From assembly GCF_004366595.1 (NCBI RefSeq), contig NZ_SORE01000023.1, forward strand, positions 62,001-126,000: DNA of 64,000 bases, read 5' to 3'. Made by a program: the position numbers and the translations under genes. Below, piece by piece: positions 46,177 through 53,810 of the stretch (position 1 is the stretch's first letter; each line of letters starts with the position of its first letter). Source of the DNA: Paraburkholderia rhizosphaerae (GTDB taxonomy: Bacteria > Pseudomonadota > Gammaproteobacteria > Burkholderiales > Burkholderiaceae). The notes under the pieces were generated by a model. The model worked only from the letters and a program-made list of their open reading frames with translations. It did no database searches and had not been told where the DNA came from.

Positions 46177-46581
46177 CTATTTGCGTTCGCGCCGATACGC
46201 GACCCAGTCGCCGGAACCGATCTCAGGCAACCCTTGCACCGCGTGCCGCTGCACCGGGTAGTAAAGACAATCGAACGCGGCGCCGTCGATATCGACGGTC
46301 ACTTCGTGTTGCATGAAAAGCCCTGCTTCGCCCGGATAGACTTCCTCGATCTCGTCGAGCACCGACACGAGCCGCTCGTCTACTTCATAGACGTCGCCCC
46401 TTACGTGGATGCCGTCATCATCGGGCACGAGGCCCGGATAGTTGCCGAAGTCGAACAGCCGGCCGCGCACCGACCCCTCGCCGATCAGCTTCGGCATGCC
46501 CAGCGCGCTTCGCGCCGCCGCCTGGCCAATATCGTTCACTTCACCGGCGCGCAAAGTGCCGTAGACGAACACGTGTTTCAT
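46177..46581 (-). CDS. Gamma-glutamylcyclotransferase-like protein (GGCT/AIG2 family)
   Basis: A 134-residue protein with the family signature HVFVYGTLRAGE at the N-terminus, FDFGNYPGLV and the candidate catalytic glutamate in LDEIEEVYPGEAGLF. Related proteins include YtfP; the true substrate is uncertain. An ATG seven codons upstream (MTEEILA) is possible, but GGAGG spacing and family alignment favour this one. It diverges from the AraC gene. Confidence 0.88.
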   Translation of the reverse strand: MKHVFVYGTLRAGEVNDIGQAAARSALGMPKLIGEGSVRGRLFDFGNYPGLVPDDDGIHVRGDVYEVDERLVSVLDEIEEVYPGEAGLFMQHEVTVDIDGAAFDCLYYPVQRHAVQGLPEIGSGDWVAYRRERK

Positions 46582-46797
46582 CGCGAGAATTTCCTCCGTC
46601 ATCCGATGTTGCCCGACGTTGCCCGATTGGGTGAGACGACTCGCGCGCGGGAGCCGACGTCGCGGGCAGCGCAACGAGCCGGGTGCCATTATGCATCCGC
46701 CCATTTACGCGCATCCGCGACGAGGGCATCGCTCTACAATGTGCGCACACGATGCACTACGGTCGTGCACCTTCCGCCTTTTACGATCGCGTTCACC

Positions 46798-47691
46798 ATG
46801 GCTCAGCCTGTCCAACCTGTACTGTCGGAACGCGTCGACTTCGCCGATATCCCGCCCGAATTCGCGCCGACGCCGCGGCACCCGATTCGCGTGCGTTCGC
46901 GACCGATGCCCGCCGGCGTGCGCGTCACGCGCCACACGCACGCTTGGGCGCAGGTCGCGTATGCGTCGCGCGGCGTGCTGCGCATGACGACCGTCGGCAC
47001 CACGTGGATGGTGCCGCCGTCGCGCGCAATCTGGGTGCCGCCGCATGTGCTGCATGAGGTGACGATCGTCGAGGAAGCCTTCTTGCGCACGCTGTACGTG
47101 TACGAAGACGCGGTGCCGCAAGGACTCGACGCATGCCGCGTGGTCGAAGTGTCGGGGTTGCTGCGCGAGCTGATCGCGGCGCTCGATACGCCGGATCTGC
47201 CGCCGGAACGTGAGCGCCTGCTCGGTTCGCTCGCGCTCGATGAAATCATTCGCTCGGAGCCGCTGCCCCTCGCGGTACCGATGCCGACCGAAAAGCGCTT
47301 GCGCGCGCTTTGCGAATCAGTGCTCGCCGATCCGGCCGCCACCGATTCACTCGAGCGCTCGGCATCGGCGGTCGGCGCGAGCACACGCACGATCGCGCGA
47401 CTGTTTCGCCAAGAACTCGGCGTGAGCTTTTCGCAGTGGCGCCAGCAGGCTGTGCTCGCACGTGCGATTCCATTGCTGAGTCAGGGACGGCCGCTCGCGC
47501 AGGTCGCGCAGGCGCTCGGCTATCAGAGCCAGAGCGCGTTTTCCGCGATGTTCAGACGGCAGTTCGGCGAAAGCCCGCGCGCGTTTATTGTGCGCGGCGC
47601 CGAGCACCGCGCGGCCGACAACGACGACGCGCCAGACCTGCTCGACGGCGAGCGCGTGGATTCGGCGTTGCCGGGTTCGCCGATGTCGTGA
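46798..47691 (+). CDS. AraC-family transcriptional regulator (cupin plus HTH)
   Basis: The 297-residue protein has an N-terminal cupin (HTHAWAQVAYASRGVLRM, VPPSRAIWVPPHVLHEV) and a C-terminal AraC double helix-turn-helix (LAQVAQALGYQSQSAFSAMFRRQFGESPRAF). This layout resembles NimR/YeaM-type regulators that control neighbouring exporters, but no exporter is adjacent. A TACAAT and a TGTGCGCACA palindrome lie 50-65 bases upstream and could be promoter and operator. The last ~30 residues are acidic and unconserved. Confidence 0.9.
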   Translation: MAQPVQPVLSERVDFADIPPEFAPTPRHPIRVRSRPMPAGVRVTRHTHAWAQVAYASRGVLRMTTVGTTWMVPPSRAIWVPPHVLHEVTIVEEAFLRTLYVYEDAVPQGLDACRVVEVSGLLRELIAALDTPDLPPERERLLGSLALDEIIRSEPLPLAVPMPTEKRLRALCESVLADPAATDSLERSASAVGASTRTIARLFRQELGVSFSQWRQQAVLARAIPLLSQGRPLAQVAQALGYQSQSAFSAMFRRQFGESPRAFIVRGAEHRAADNDDAPDLLDGERVDSALPGSPMS

Positions 47692-47830
47692 CGCGCGAAA
47701 ACACGCGATGAAAGCGCCGTGCTTTTCACGTCACCGGGTTTGTCGGTGTCCCGATGCGCGAGAAGCCGCGCTGAAAGCAATGCGTTTTCGCGGTTTCGTG
47801 TCGCGGGGTTCGTCGGTGTCCTGAACGGGA
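47664..47830. repeat. Degenerate ~70-bp direct repeats after the AraC gene
   Basis: Three imperfect copies of a segment containing a G/C-rich form of GGGTTCGYCGRTGTC occur at about 47668-47684, 47736-47752 and 47805-47820, with related flanks (ATGAAAGC and TGAAAGCAATGC). The first copy is inside the 3' end of the AraC gene. Confidence 0.5.
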
Positions 47831-47866
47831 ATCGCGATCGCGCCAGGCATGCGGTGCAGGTCGCGC

Positions 47867-48331
47867 TCAAACGCGGCGCGCCATATGTCGAATCGATCCA
47901 AGCTGCGCGAGACGCGGCCCGGCGAGCCGATAACCCATCCGCTGATAAAGCCGCGCCGCCGGGTTGTCGACGAATACCCGTAGCTGCAGCTCGTGCAGTC
48001 CGCGCGCACGGGCCCAGCGGTGCGCGATGTTCAGCAGATACGTGCCCGCGCCGCGCCGCCGCTGACCTTCGGCAATCTGCACGTCGCGGATATGCAGCGA
48101 GTCACCTTCTTCGGTAATGCGCAGCACGCCGATCCGCTCGCCATCGACCTCGAGAATGAAGTTTTCCGATTCCCGCCAGCTCGCGAGAAACAGATCGCCG
48201 CGCCAGACCAGATGATGACGACGGTAGTAGCCGCCCATGTTGTTACGCGTGAGCGCCTCCGCGAACGGGAAGTCGTCCATGCTGGCCTCACGCAACTGGA
48301 ATGGGGACAGTTCTTCGGTCGGGTCGAGCAT
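47867..48331 (-). CDS. GNAT-family N-acetyltransferase
   Basis: A 154-residue acetyltransferase of unknown substrate. The acetyl-CoA motif A is in IRDVQIAEGQRRRGAGTYLLN (Q/RxxGxG/A form), and motif B is FVDNPAARLYQRMGYR. The ATG starting MLDPTEELSPFQLREAS is chosen. The frame stays open to a TTG at 48400, and neither start has a clear ribosome binding site. It precedes the tRNA cluster on the same strand, beyond that cluster's terminator. Confidence 0.82.
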   Translation of the reverse strand: MLDPTEELSPFQLREASMDDFPFAEALTRNNMGGYYRRHHLVWRGDLFLASWRESENFILEVDGERIGVLRITEEGDSLHIRDVQIAEGQRRRGAGTYLLNIAHRWARARGLHELQLRVFVDNPAARLYQRMGYRLAGPRLAQLGSIRHMARRV

Positions 48332-48479
48332 CACGCGGCGAAACGAAAAGGGATTGGGGAGGGTGCGATCAACGTTAAGATACCCCGCCCCCGCTGACAA
48401 TGGCTGATTGCCCCAGCCGTCGGCGTCGCGAAACGCGCAGCGCGCTCGCGAATTTGCGCAGTGTGCACCCGCCAGAACG

Positions 48480-48507
48480 CAAAAAGCCCGCTGACGAATC
48501 AGCGGGC
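48480..48507 (-). terminator. Terminator of the tRNA cluster
   Basis: On the minus strand GCCCGCTGA-TTCG-TCAGCGGGC is followed by TTTTTG: a perfect 9-bp stem closed by a stable UUCG tetraloop, 11 bases after the last tRNA. Confidence 0.95.
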
Positions 48508-48517
48508 TTCTCTTGAT

Positions 48518-48594
48518 TGGCGGAGCGGACGGGACTCGAACCCGCGACCCCCGGCGTGACAGGCCGGTATTCTAACCGACTGAACTACCGCTCC
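48518..48594 (-). tRNA. tRNA-Asp (GTC), copy 2
   Basis: 77 nt with encoded CCA. The anticodon stem-loop is CCGGC-CTGTCAC-GCCGG, the acceptor stem is GGAGCGG/CCGCTCC, and the T-loop is TTCGAGT. It is the last tRNA in the cluster. Confidence 0.98.
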
Positions 48595-48644
48595 AGTGCT
48601 GCTCATTGCGCCACGGACGTCTAACCTTTCCGCGCGCCTTTGTC

Positions 48645-48720
48645 TGGCGTCCCCTAGGGGATTCGAACCCCTGTACTCACCGTGAAAGGGTGATGTCCTA
48701 GGCCTCTAGACGAAGGGGAC
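48645..48720 (-). tRNA. tRNA-Glu (TTC), copy 2
   Basis: 76 nt with encoded CCA. The acceptor stem is GTCCCCT/AGGGGAC and the anticodon loop CTTTCAC reads TTC. It is identical to the first Glu copy and lies 50 nt upstream of tRNA-Asp copy 2. Confidence 0.98.
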
Positions 48721-48745
48721 TCACTACTACGCTTACACCTTTAAT

Positions 48746-48790
48746 GAAAAAGCCCGTTGAGGCGCACATTCTACGCACCTGAACGGGCTC
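48746..48790 (-). terminator. Internal terminator between the two tRNA modules
   Basis: On the minus strand AGCCCGTT (48789-48782) pairs perfectly with AACGGGCT (48758-48751), followed by TTTTTC. It lies between tRNA-Asp copy 1 and tRNA-Glu copy 2, so the cluster looks like two Glu-Asp units that each carry a terminator. The 23-base loop makes it weaker than the final terminator. Confidence 0.7.
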
Positions 48791-48795
48791 AATCC

Positions 48796-48872
48796 TGGCG
48801 GAGTGGACGGGACTCGAACCCGCGACCCCCGGCGTGACAGGCCGGTATTCTAACCGACTGAACTACCACTCC
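48796..48872 (-). tRNA. tRNA-Asp (GTC), copy 1
   Basis: 77 nt with encoded CCA. It is the same as copy 2 except for the acceptor stem, GGAGTGG/CCACTCC, where one base pair is changed on both sides. Confidence 0.98.
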
Positions 48873-48917
48873 AGTCTTTCTATCCTGCCTGCGAGCGTCG
48901 GTTAAGTCTCACAAGCC

Positions 48918-48965
48918 GCGTTGACTGCAATATAGGTGGCTTACCACCTGCACTACAGACGACGC
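48918..48965 (-). other. Extended stem-loop in the tRNA-Glu to tRNA-Asp spacer
   Basis: The minus-strand RNA can fold as GCGT/ACGC, then CTGTA/TGCAG (with one G-U), then AGGTGG/CCACCT closed by UAAG, with symmetrical 3x3 and 4x4 internal loops. The G-U pair would be a C-A mismatch in the other strand, which favours function in the tRNA transcript. It may guide processing or be a decayed tRNA. Confidence 0.55.
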
Positions 48966-48973
48966 TGATATCT

Positions 48974-49049
48974 TGGCGTCCCCTAGGGGATTCGAACCCC
49001 TGTACTCACCGTGAAAGGGTGATGTCCTAGGCCTCTAGACGAAGGGGAC
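48974..49049 (-). tRNA. tRNA-Glu (TTC), copy 1
   Basis: 76 nt with encoded CCA and the same sequence as copy 2. It is the first tRNA of the cluster, about 100 nt downstream of the predicted transcription start. Confidence 0.98.
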
Positions 49050-49542
49050 AAAATCTTTGCAGATCTGTCGCAAACTGCGGCGGCTTGACTTCTACCGCTC
49101 GCTTTTATCGCTTATCTGCTGCTAACTTCTGACTGCAAATCAGCGAAGAACGCTATTCTAACTGGCCTACTGTGCTTTGTGAAGCGGTTTTTACTACAAG
49201 CTCCCGTTATCCAAGCGATATTTACCGCGCGCTTTACGGAGACTGCTGACGCCTGATTCGCGATCCGTTCCATCCAGCCGCGCTTCACAAAGTTTTCTAC
49301 TGCAACAACAGAGCCTGCGATTATACGCAGCAGCATCAGCGCCAGGCAAGCGTTTTTAACAGGAAAGGTGGGCGCGCATCGCTGTCGCGTAAAACGCAAT
49401 ACGGGCCGGGATGTCGCGTACGAGCAAGAAATCAGACCATCCAGGAATACCGCCGCCCGCGGCGCTTCGCTACGCTTCGATGCAATCAGCATGCGAATCC
49501 GACCGCCACGTGTCGGACGCCGCACTTTTTCGCGGAACTGCG
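49050..49542. other. Intergenic region upstream of the tRNA cluster
   Basis: These 493 bases carry the tRNA promoter (49155-49183). The rest shows no gene: an antisense frame across it has no ribosome binding site and runs through the promoter. Confidence 0.6.
49155..49183 (-). promoter_or_regulatory. Sigma-70 promoter of the tRNA cluster
   Basis: TTCACA (49183-49178), a 17-base spacer, and TAGAAT (49160-49155) on the minus strand, about 100 bases before the first tRNA. Confidence 0.7.
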
Positions 49543-49950
49543 ATGACCGATCACTCGCCGACGACCACACAAATTGATGCACAGCACCTGACCGGGGTCG
49601 AACTCGCGCCGGACGGATCAAGTTTTGCGCTGCATGGCGTCGATCAAGACGGTGCCGGCTGGTCGCTGGATCTGCCCAGCGCGTCCCTGCAGCAATTGAT
49701 CCTCACGCTGCCGAATCTCGCGGTCAAAGCGATGCGCGCGCAGCACAACGACGACACGCTGCGCATCGTCTACCCCGCGTGCTCGACCACGGTCGAACTG
49801 GCCAGCGACGCGCGCACTTTCATTTTGACGCTGTGGGCCGAAGGCGGATTCCATGTGTCGTTCGGGCTATCGGCCGAACAATGCGAAACAGTCGGCGACA
49901 GTCCGCGGGTCGCCGAATCGATGATGCATCGCGTCGCCCGGCCGTCATAG
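49543..49950 (+). CDS. Hypothetical protein, 135 aa
   Basis: No family was recognised. The protein is soluble, without a signal peptide or membrane segment. It reads as a compact beta-rich domain (GVELAPDGSSFALHGVDQDG, then TLRIVYPACSTTVELASDAR, then FILTLWAEGGFHVSFGLS). The ATG of MTDHSPTTTQ is chosen; the frame is open a further 44 codons but with poor composition. Coding-like third-position GC supports a real gene. It lies between the tRNA cluster and the catabolic island without an obvious link to either. Confidence 0.6.
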   Translation: MTDHSPTTTQIDAQHLTGVELAPDGSSFALHGVDQDGAGWSLDLPSASLQQLILTLPNLAVKAMRAQHNDDTLRIVYPACSTTVELASDARTFILTLWAEGGFHVSFGLSAEQCETVGDSPRVAESMMHRVARPS

Positions 49951-50088
49951 TCCGATCGGCTCGCAACGGCACGACAGCCGCGTACGCAAGCGCGGAGCGC
50001 GGGTCGCCGGGTCTCAGCAGTTATGCGCTCCGTGTTTTCCCTCGGTTGACGCTCACGATCGAGCCGCGCAGACTGCCCTCAGATCAAG

Positions 50089-50105
50089 TGTGATCACAGG
50101 TCACA
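50089..50105. promoter_or_regulatory. Candidate operator upstream of the GntR gene
   Basis: TGTGATCACA is a perfect 10-bp palindrome. Together with the following GGTCACA it forms TGTGA-N7-TCACA. It sits 39-55 bases before the GntR start, well placed for autoregulation. It also resembles a Crp half-site pair with one extra spacer base. Confidence 0.4.
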
Positions 50106-50143
50106 CATCGCAATCAAATCGCATTGGACGCCCGGAGGAACCC

Positions 50144-50848
50144 GTGACAACCCGCGCAGCGACGAAAGAACTGCCGCCGCTCGAACTGGTGGCAAGGGAC
50201 ACGATGGCCAGCCGCGTCTACGCGCAATTGCGCGAAGCGATCATGACCGGCCGTTTCGCGCCCGGTCAGTTGCTGAGCCTGCGCGGCGTCGCCGATGCGG
50301 TCGGTTCGTCGACGATGCCGGTGCGCGGCGCGCTGACGCGTCTGCAAGCCGAAGGCGCATTGATCGACGGCCCCGGCCGCGCGCTGATGGTGCCGCCAAT
50401 GACGCTCGAGTTGCTCGAAGAATTGCGCGACGTGCGCATCGCACTCGAAGGCTGTGTCGCCGCACGCGCCGCAACGAGGATGTCGCAAGCGCATCTGGCG
50501 GCGCTGCAGCAGGTATTCGACACGATGGACGCGCATGTCGAAGCCGGCGATGTCGCCGCGTACCTGCGCAGCAATTTCGAATTCCACGTGGCGATCTACA
50601 TGCATGGCGCGAGCGACGTCACGCTCGCGACGATCCAGAACCTGTGGATGCGCATCGGCCCGTTCCTGAATCTGGTTGCGCCGGACATCCCGCATATGCG
50701 TCGTTCGATGGACGCGCACCGCATGATCGTCGAAGCGCTGTGGCGCGGTGACGGCGACGGCGCGCGCGCCGGCATCGCGCAGGACATCGGCGAATCAGCG
50801 GACGATTTGCGTGAACGGTTGATCGAACAGCAGGAGGCGAGCGCCTGA
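50144..50848 (+). CDS. GntR-family (FCD) transcriptional regulator
   Basis: The 234-residue protein has an N-terminal winged helix-turn-helix (residues ~15-80: SRVYAQLREAIMTGRFAPGQ and VADAVGSSTMPVRGALTRLQ) and a C-terminal FCD ligand-binding domain with metal-type residues (RSNFEFHVAIY and MDAHRMIVEAL). The GTG start is supported by GGAGG five bases upstream. It heads the catabolic island in the same direction, so it is the likely local regulator. FCD regulators commonly sense organic or sugar acids. Confidence 0.9.
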   Translation: MTTRAATKELPPLELVARDTMASRVYAQLREAIMTGRFAPGQLLSLRGVADAVGSSTMPVRGALTRLQAEGALIDGPGRALMVPPMTLELLEELRDVRIALEGCVAARAATRMSQAHLAALQQVFDTMDAHVEAGDVAAYLRSNFEFHVAIYMHGASDVTLATIQNLWMRIGPFLNLVAPDIPHMRRSMDAHRMIVEALWRGDGDGARAGIAQDIGESADDLRERLIEQQEASA

Positions 50849-51013
50849 CACACCCTGCGGCAGGAGGCGCGCCGATCGGCGCGCGACACGCGCCGCGCCC
50901 GCTTTCAGCGAGTGGAAGTATCGCGTAGTAGCCCGAATCGTTGCCGCCCGTACTCGTAACACGGTCAAACGACGGGATATATACCCCATACGAATAAAGA
51001 CGGAGACAAAGCA

Positions 51014-51829
51014 ATGACGGTTCTATCCATGTTGACACCGCGCGCAGGTCTGCGCGTGCTGGTGACGGGCGGCGCCTCCGGCATCGGCCTTGCGATCGCG
51101 CAGGCGTTTGTCGAAACCGGCGCGCGCGTGCACGTATGCGACGCGAGCCAGCAGACCATCGACGCGCTGCAGCGCTCGCAGCAGCAAGCGTCGGAATCCG
51201 GCTCATCGACGATCACCGCGACGCTTGCGGACGTCGCCGACCACGGCGCGGTCGAACGCGTGTTCAGCGACGTCACGCACCAACTCGGCGGCCTCGACGT
51301 GCTGGTCAATAACGCGGGCATCGCGGGCCCGACCGGCGGCGTCGACGAGATCGACGTCGCCGAATGGGAACAGACCATCGACATCAACCTGAACGCGCAG
51401 TTTTACTTCGCGCGCCGTGCGGTGCCGCTGTTGCGCGATGCGCGCGACGGCGGCTCGATCGTCGCGCTGTCGTCGGTGGCGGGGCGTCTCGGCTACGCGT
51501 ACCGCACGCCCTACTCCGCGACCAAATGGGCGATCGTCGGTTTGACGAAAAGCCTCGCGATCGAACTCGGCCCGACCGGCATCCGCGTGAATACGATCCA
51601 GCCGGGCATCGTCAAAGGGCCGCGCATCGAGCGCGTGATTTCCGCGCGCGCGCAGCAGCTGGGTCTGTCCTACGAGGAAATGGAACGGCGCTATCTCGAC
51701 AAGATTTCGCTGCGCCGGATGACGACGCCGGAAGAAGTCGCGGCGACCGCGCTATTCCTGTGCTCGCCGGCGGGCATGGGCATTTCCGGACAGGCGATCT
51801 CCGTCTGCGGCAACGTCGAAGTGCTGTAG
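51014..51829 (+). CDS. Short-chain dehydrogenase/reductase
   Basis: NAD(P)-dependent oxidoreductase of 271 residues. Cofactor motif TGGASGIG near residue 18, NNAG in VLVNNAGIAGP, the catalytic Tyr-Lys pair in YSATKWA and a conserved Ser in ALSSVAG. An acidic residue at the end of strand 2 (HVCDAS) suggests NAD rather than NADP. It is the first structural gene of the island and may oxidise the sugar or lactone substrate. A dyad of GGG-ATATATA-CCC form lies about 35 bases upstream. Confidence 0.92.
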   Translation: MTVLSMLTPRAGLRVLVTGGASGIGLAIAQAFVETGARVHVCDASQQTIDALQRSQQQASESGSSTITATLADVADHGAVERVFSDVTHQLGGLDVLVNNAGIAGPTGGVDEIDVAEWEQTIDINLNAQFYFARRAVPLLRDARDGGSIVALSSVAGRLGYAYRTPYSATKWAIVGLTKSLAIELGPTGIRVNTIQPGIVKGPRIERVISARAQQLGLSYEEMERRYLDKISLRRMTTPEEVAATALFLCSPAGMGISGQAISVCGNVEVL

Positions 51830-51958
51830 CGCCGACGCGCGAAGCCCGTGCTTCACCCGCGTTAGCAACGCCCGGCGTCGCAACCGTCGTCGAGCCGTTT
51901 CACCGGTTTCCTTTTCGCGTAGATCAACAGCGAAACCCTGACGAAACACGAGGACACT

Positions 51959-52891
51959 ATGGCAGCCAAGCGAAAAGTCATCATCACCTGCGCGCCGACC
52001 GGCGCAATCCACACGCCGTCGATGTCGCCCTATCTGCCGGTCACGCCCAGGCAAATCGCCGACGCCGCGCTCGCCGCCGCGAACGAAGGCGCGGCGATCC
52101 TGCACCTGCACGCGCGCGACCCGAACGACGGCCGGCCAACGCAAGACCCGGCGGTATTCCAGGAATTCCTGCCGCGCATCAAGGCCGAAACCGATGCGGT
52201 GATCAATCTGACCACCGGCGGCAGCCCGCATATGACGGTCGCCGAGCGGCTGCGCCCGGCGCATCATTTCAAGCCCGAGGTCGCATCGCTGAATATGGGC
52301 TCGATGAACTTCGGCCTGTATCCGATGCTCGCGCGCTACAAGGACCTGAAGCACGACTGGGAACGCCAGCACCTCGAAAAGAGCCGCGACCTCGTGTTCA
52401 AGAACACCTTCGCCGACATCGAATACATCCTGACCTCATGCAGCGATAACGGCACGCGTTTCGAGCACGAGTGCTACGACATCTCGCACCTGTACAACCT
52501 TGCGCATTTCGTCGACCGCGGGCTCGTGAAGCCGCCGTTTTTCGTGCAAAGCGTGTTCGGTCTGCTCGGCGGCATCGGCGCGCATCCGGAAGACCTGATG
52601 CATATGCGCCGCACCGCGGACCGCCTGTTCGGCAACGACTACGTGTGGTCGATTCTCGGCGCCGGCCGCAACCAGCTGCCGCTCGCGTCGATCGGCGTCG
52701 CGCAGGGCTCCCACGCGCGCGTCGGCCTCGAAGATTCGCTGTGGATCGAGCCCGGCAAGCTTGCTGAATCCAGCGCCGCGCAAGTCCTGAAGATCCGTCA
52801 GGTGATCGAAGGCTTGTCGCTCGAAGTCGCGACACCGGCGGAAGCACGCGCGATGCTGAAGCTCAAGGGCGCGAACGAAGTCAACTTCTGA
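51959..52891 (+). CDS. Beta-keto acid cleavage enzyme (BKACE/Kce family, formerly DUF849)
   Basis: Zinc enzymes of this family condense a 3-keto acid with acetyl-CoA, giving acetoacetate and a new acyl-CoA. The 310-residue protein has the metal motif ILHLHARDP with H49 and H51, NLTTGGSPHMT, and R254-x3-E258-D259 in HARVGLEDSLW. These match the Arg, metal Glu and Asp of the lysine-fermentation enzyme Kce by spacing. The substrate is undefined. The neighbouring gulonate-dehydrogenase-like gene could supply a 3-keto acid. It ends 14 bases before the lactonase-like gene. Confidence 0.92.
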   Translation: MAAKRKVIITCAPTGAIHTPSMSPYLPVTPRQIADAALAAANEGAAILHLHARDPNDGRPTQDPAVFQEFLPRIKAETDAVINLTTGGSPHMTVAERLRPAHHFKPEVASLNMGSMNFGLYPMLARYKDLKHDWERQHLEKSRDLVFKNTFADIEYILTSCSDNGTRFEHECYDISHLYNLAHFVDRGLVKPPFFVQSVFGLLGGIGAHPEDLMHMRRTADRLFGNDYVWSILGAGRNQLPLASIGVAQGSHARVGLEDSLWIEPGKLAESSAAQVLKIRQVIEGLSLEVATPAEARAMLKLKGANEVNF

Positions 52892-52905
52892 TTGCGGAGA
52901 CGAGC

Positions 52906-53691
52906 GTGGCTACTCCCGAACTCAAGGTCGTGGCAATGCCGACCGGCTGGCTCACCGTCGACAGGTCGTCGCTGATCTATGCGCGCCATTACGGCCAGCA
53001 GATCCGCATTCCGGTGTGGTCGACCGCGATTGTCGGCGCGGAGAAGAAGATCGTCGTCGATACCGGCATTCACGATCCGGGATGGGTCAGCAGTTTTATC
53101 TGCCCGTGCGATCAGGCGCCCGAGGAACGACTCGAACGCGCGCTGAAGGAATACGTCGGCTGGCGCGCGGACGATGTCGATATCGTGATCAACACGCACC
53201 TGCACTACGACCACTCCGGCGGCAACACGCTGTTTCGCAACGCGCGCTTTATCGTGCAGCAGATCGAATGGGAATACGCGGGCCGCCCGCTGCCGACTCA
53301 GGCTTCTTTCTACCAGGAGTTCCTGATCGGGCGCGAGCCGCTCGCGTGGTTCCGCTGGCAGTTCGTCAATGGCATCGCCGACATCGTGCCCGGCGTGCGC
53401 GTAATTCCAACGCCGGGGCATACGCCCGGCCATCAGTCGGTCGCGGTGAATACTGCTGACGGCGTGGTGGTCGTCACCGGCGATTGCGCGAACTGCATGG
53501 AAAACATCGTCGACGGCGTACCGGTCGGCATCGTTCACGAGACCGCGGCCGAACTCGCGTCGCTCAAGCGCATCCGGCAGATCGCCGACTTCGTGATTCC
53601 CGGGCACGACCCCGACGTCGTACCCGGTTCGGCAGGGCTGCGCCTGCCGGAGTCGGCGCGCGTACCGCACGTCGAAAGCACCGCAGCGTAA
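52906..53691 (+). CDS. Metallo-beta-lactamase-fold lactonase-like hydrolase
   Basis: The 261-residue protein has the complete metal set of AHL/gamma-lactone lactonases: H98-x-H100-x-D102-H103 in HLHYDHSGG, a histidine in PTPGHTPGHQS, an Asp in VVTGDCAN and a histidine in VIPGHDPDV. Length and layout resemble AttM/BlcC and AiiA-type enzymes. In this catabolic context it more probably opens a substrate lactone than quenches quorum signals, but that is inference. The start is GTG with GGAGA upstream. Confidence 0.85.
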   Translation: MATPELKVVAMPTGWLTVDRSSLIYARHYGQQIRIPVWSTAIVGAEKKIVVDTGIHDPGWVSSFICPCDQAPEERLERALKEYVGWRADDVDIVINTHLHYDHSGGNTLFRNARFIVQQIEWEYAGRPLPTQASFYQEFLIGREPLAWFRWQFVNGIADIVPGVRVIPTPGHTPGHQSVAVNTADGVVVVTGDCANCMENIVDGVPVGIVHETAAELASLKRIRQIADFVIPGHDPDVVPGSAGLRLPESARVPHVESTAA

Positions 53692-53810
53692 TCGCAGTCC
53701 AGCCCCGCGTAACCGCTTTAACCGCACTACAAGGGCATCGACAACAACCGCGCTGCAGAACCGCGGACGAGACTCAAACAATCACAACCTAAGCAGGATT
53801 GGAGGCAGAC

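Noticed and set aside
49112..49621. 169-codon minus frame upstream of the tRNA cluster
   Set aside because: It runs through the tRNA promoter, has no ribosome binding site and overlaps the plus-strand gene start.
52906..53691. Calling the MBL-fold protein a quorum-quenching AHL lactonase
   Set aside because: The metal motif is shared by many lactonases, and the sugar-catabolic context does not support a signalling role.
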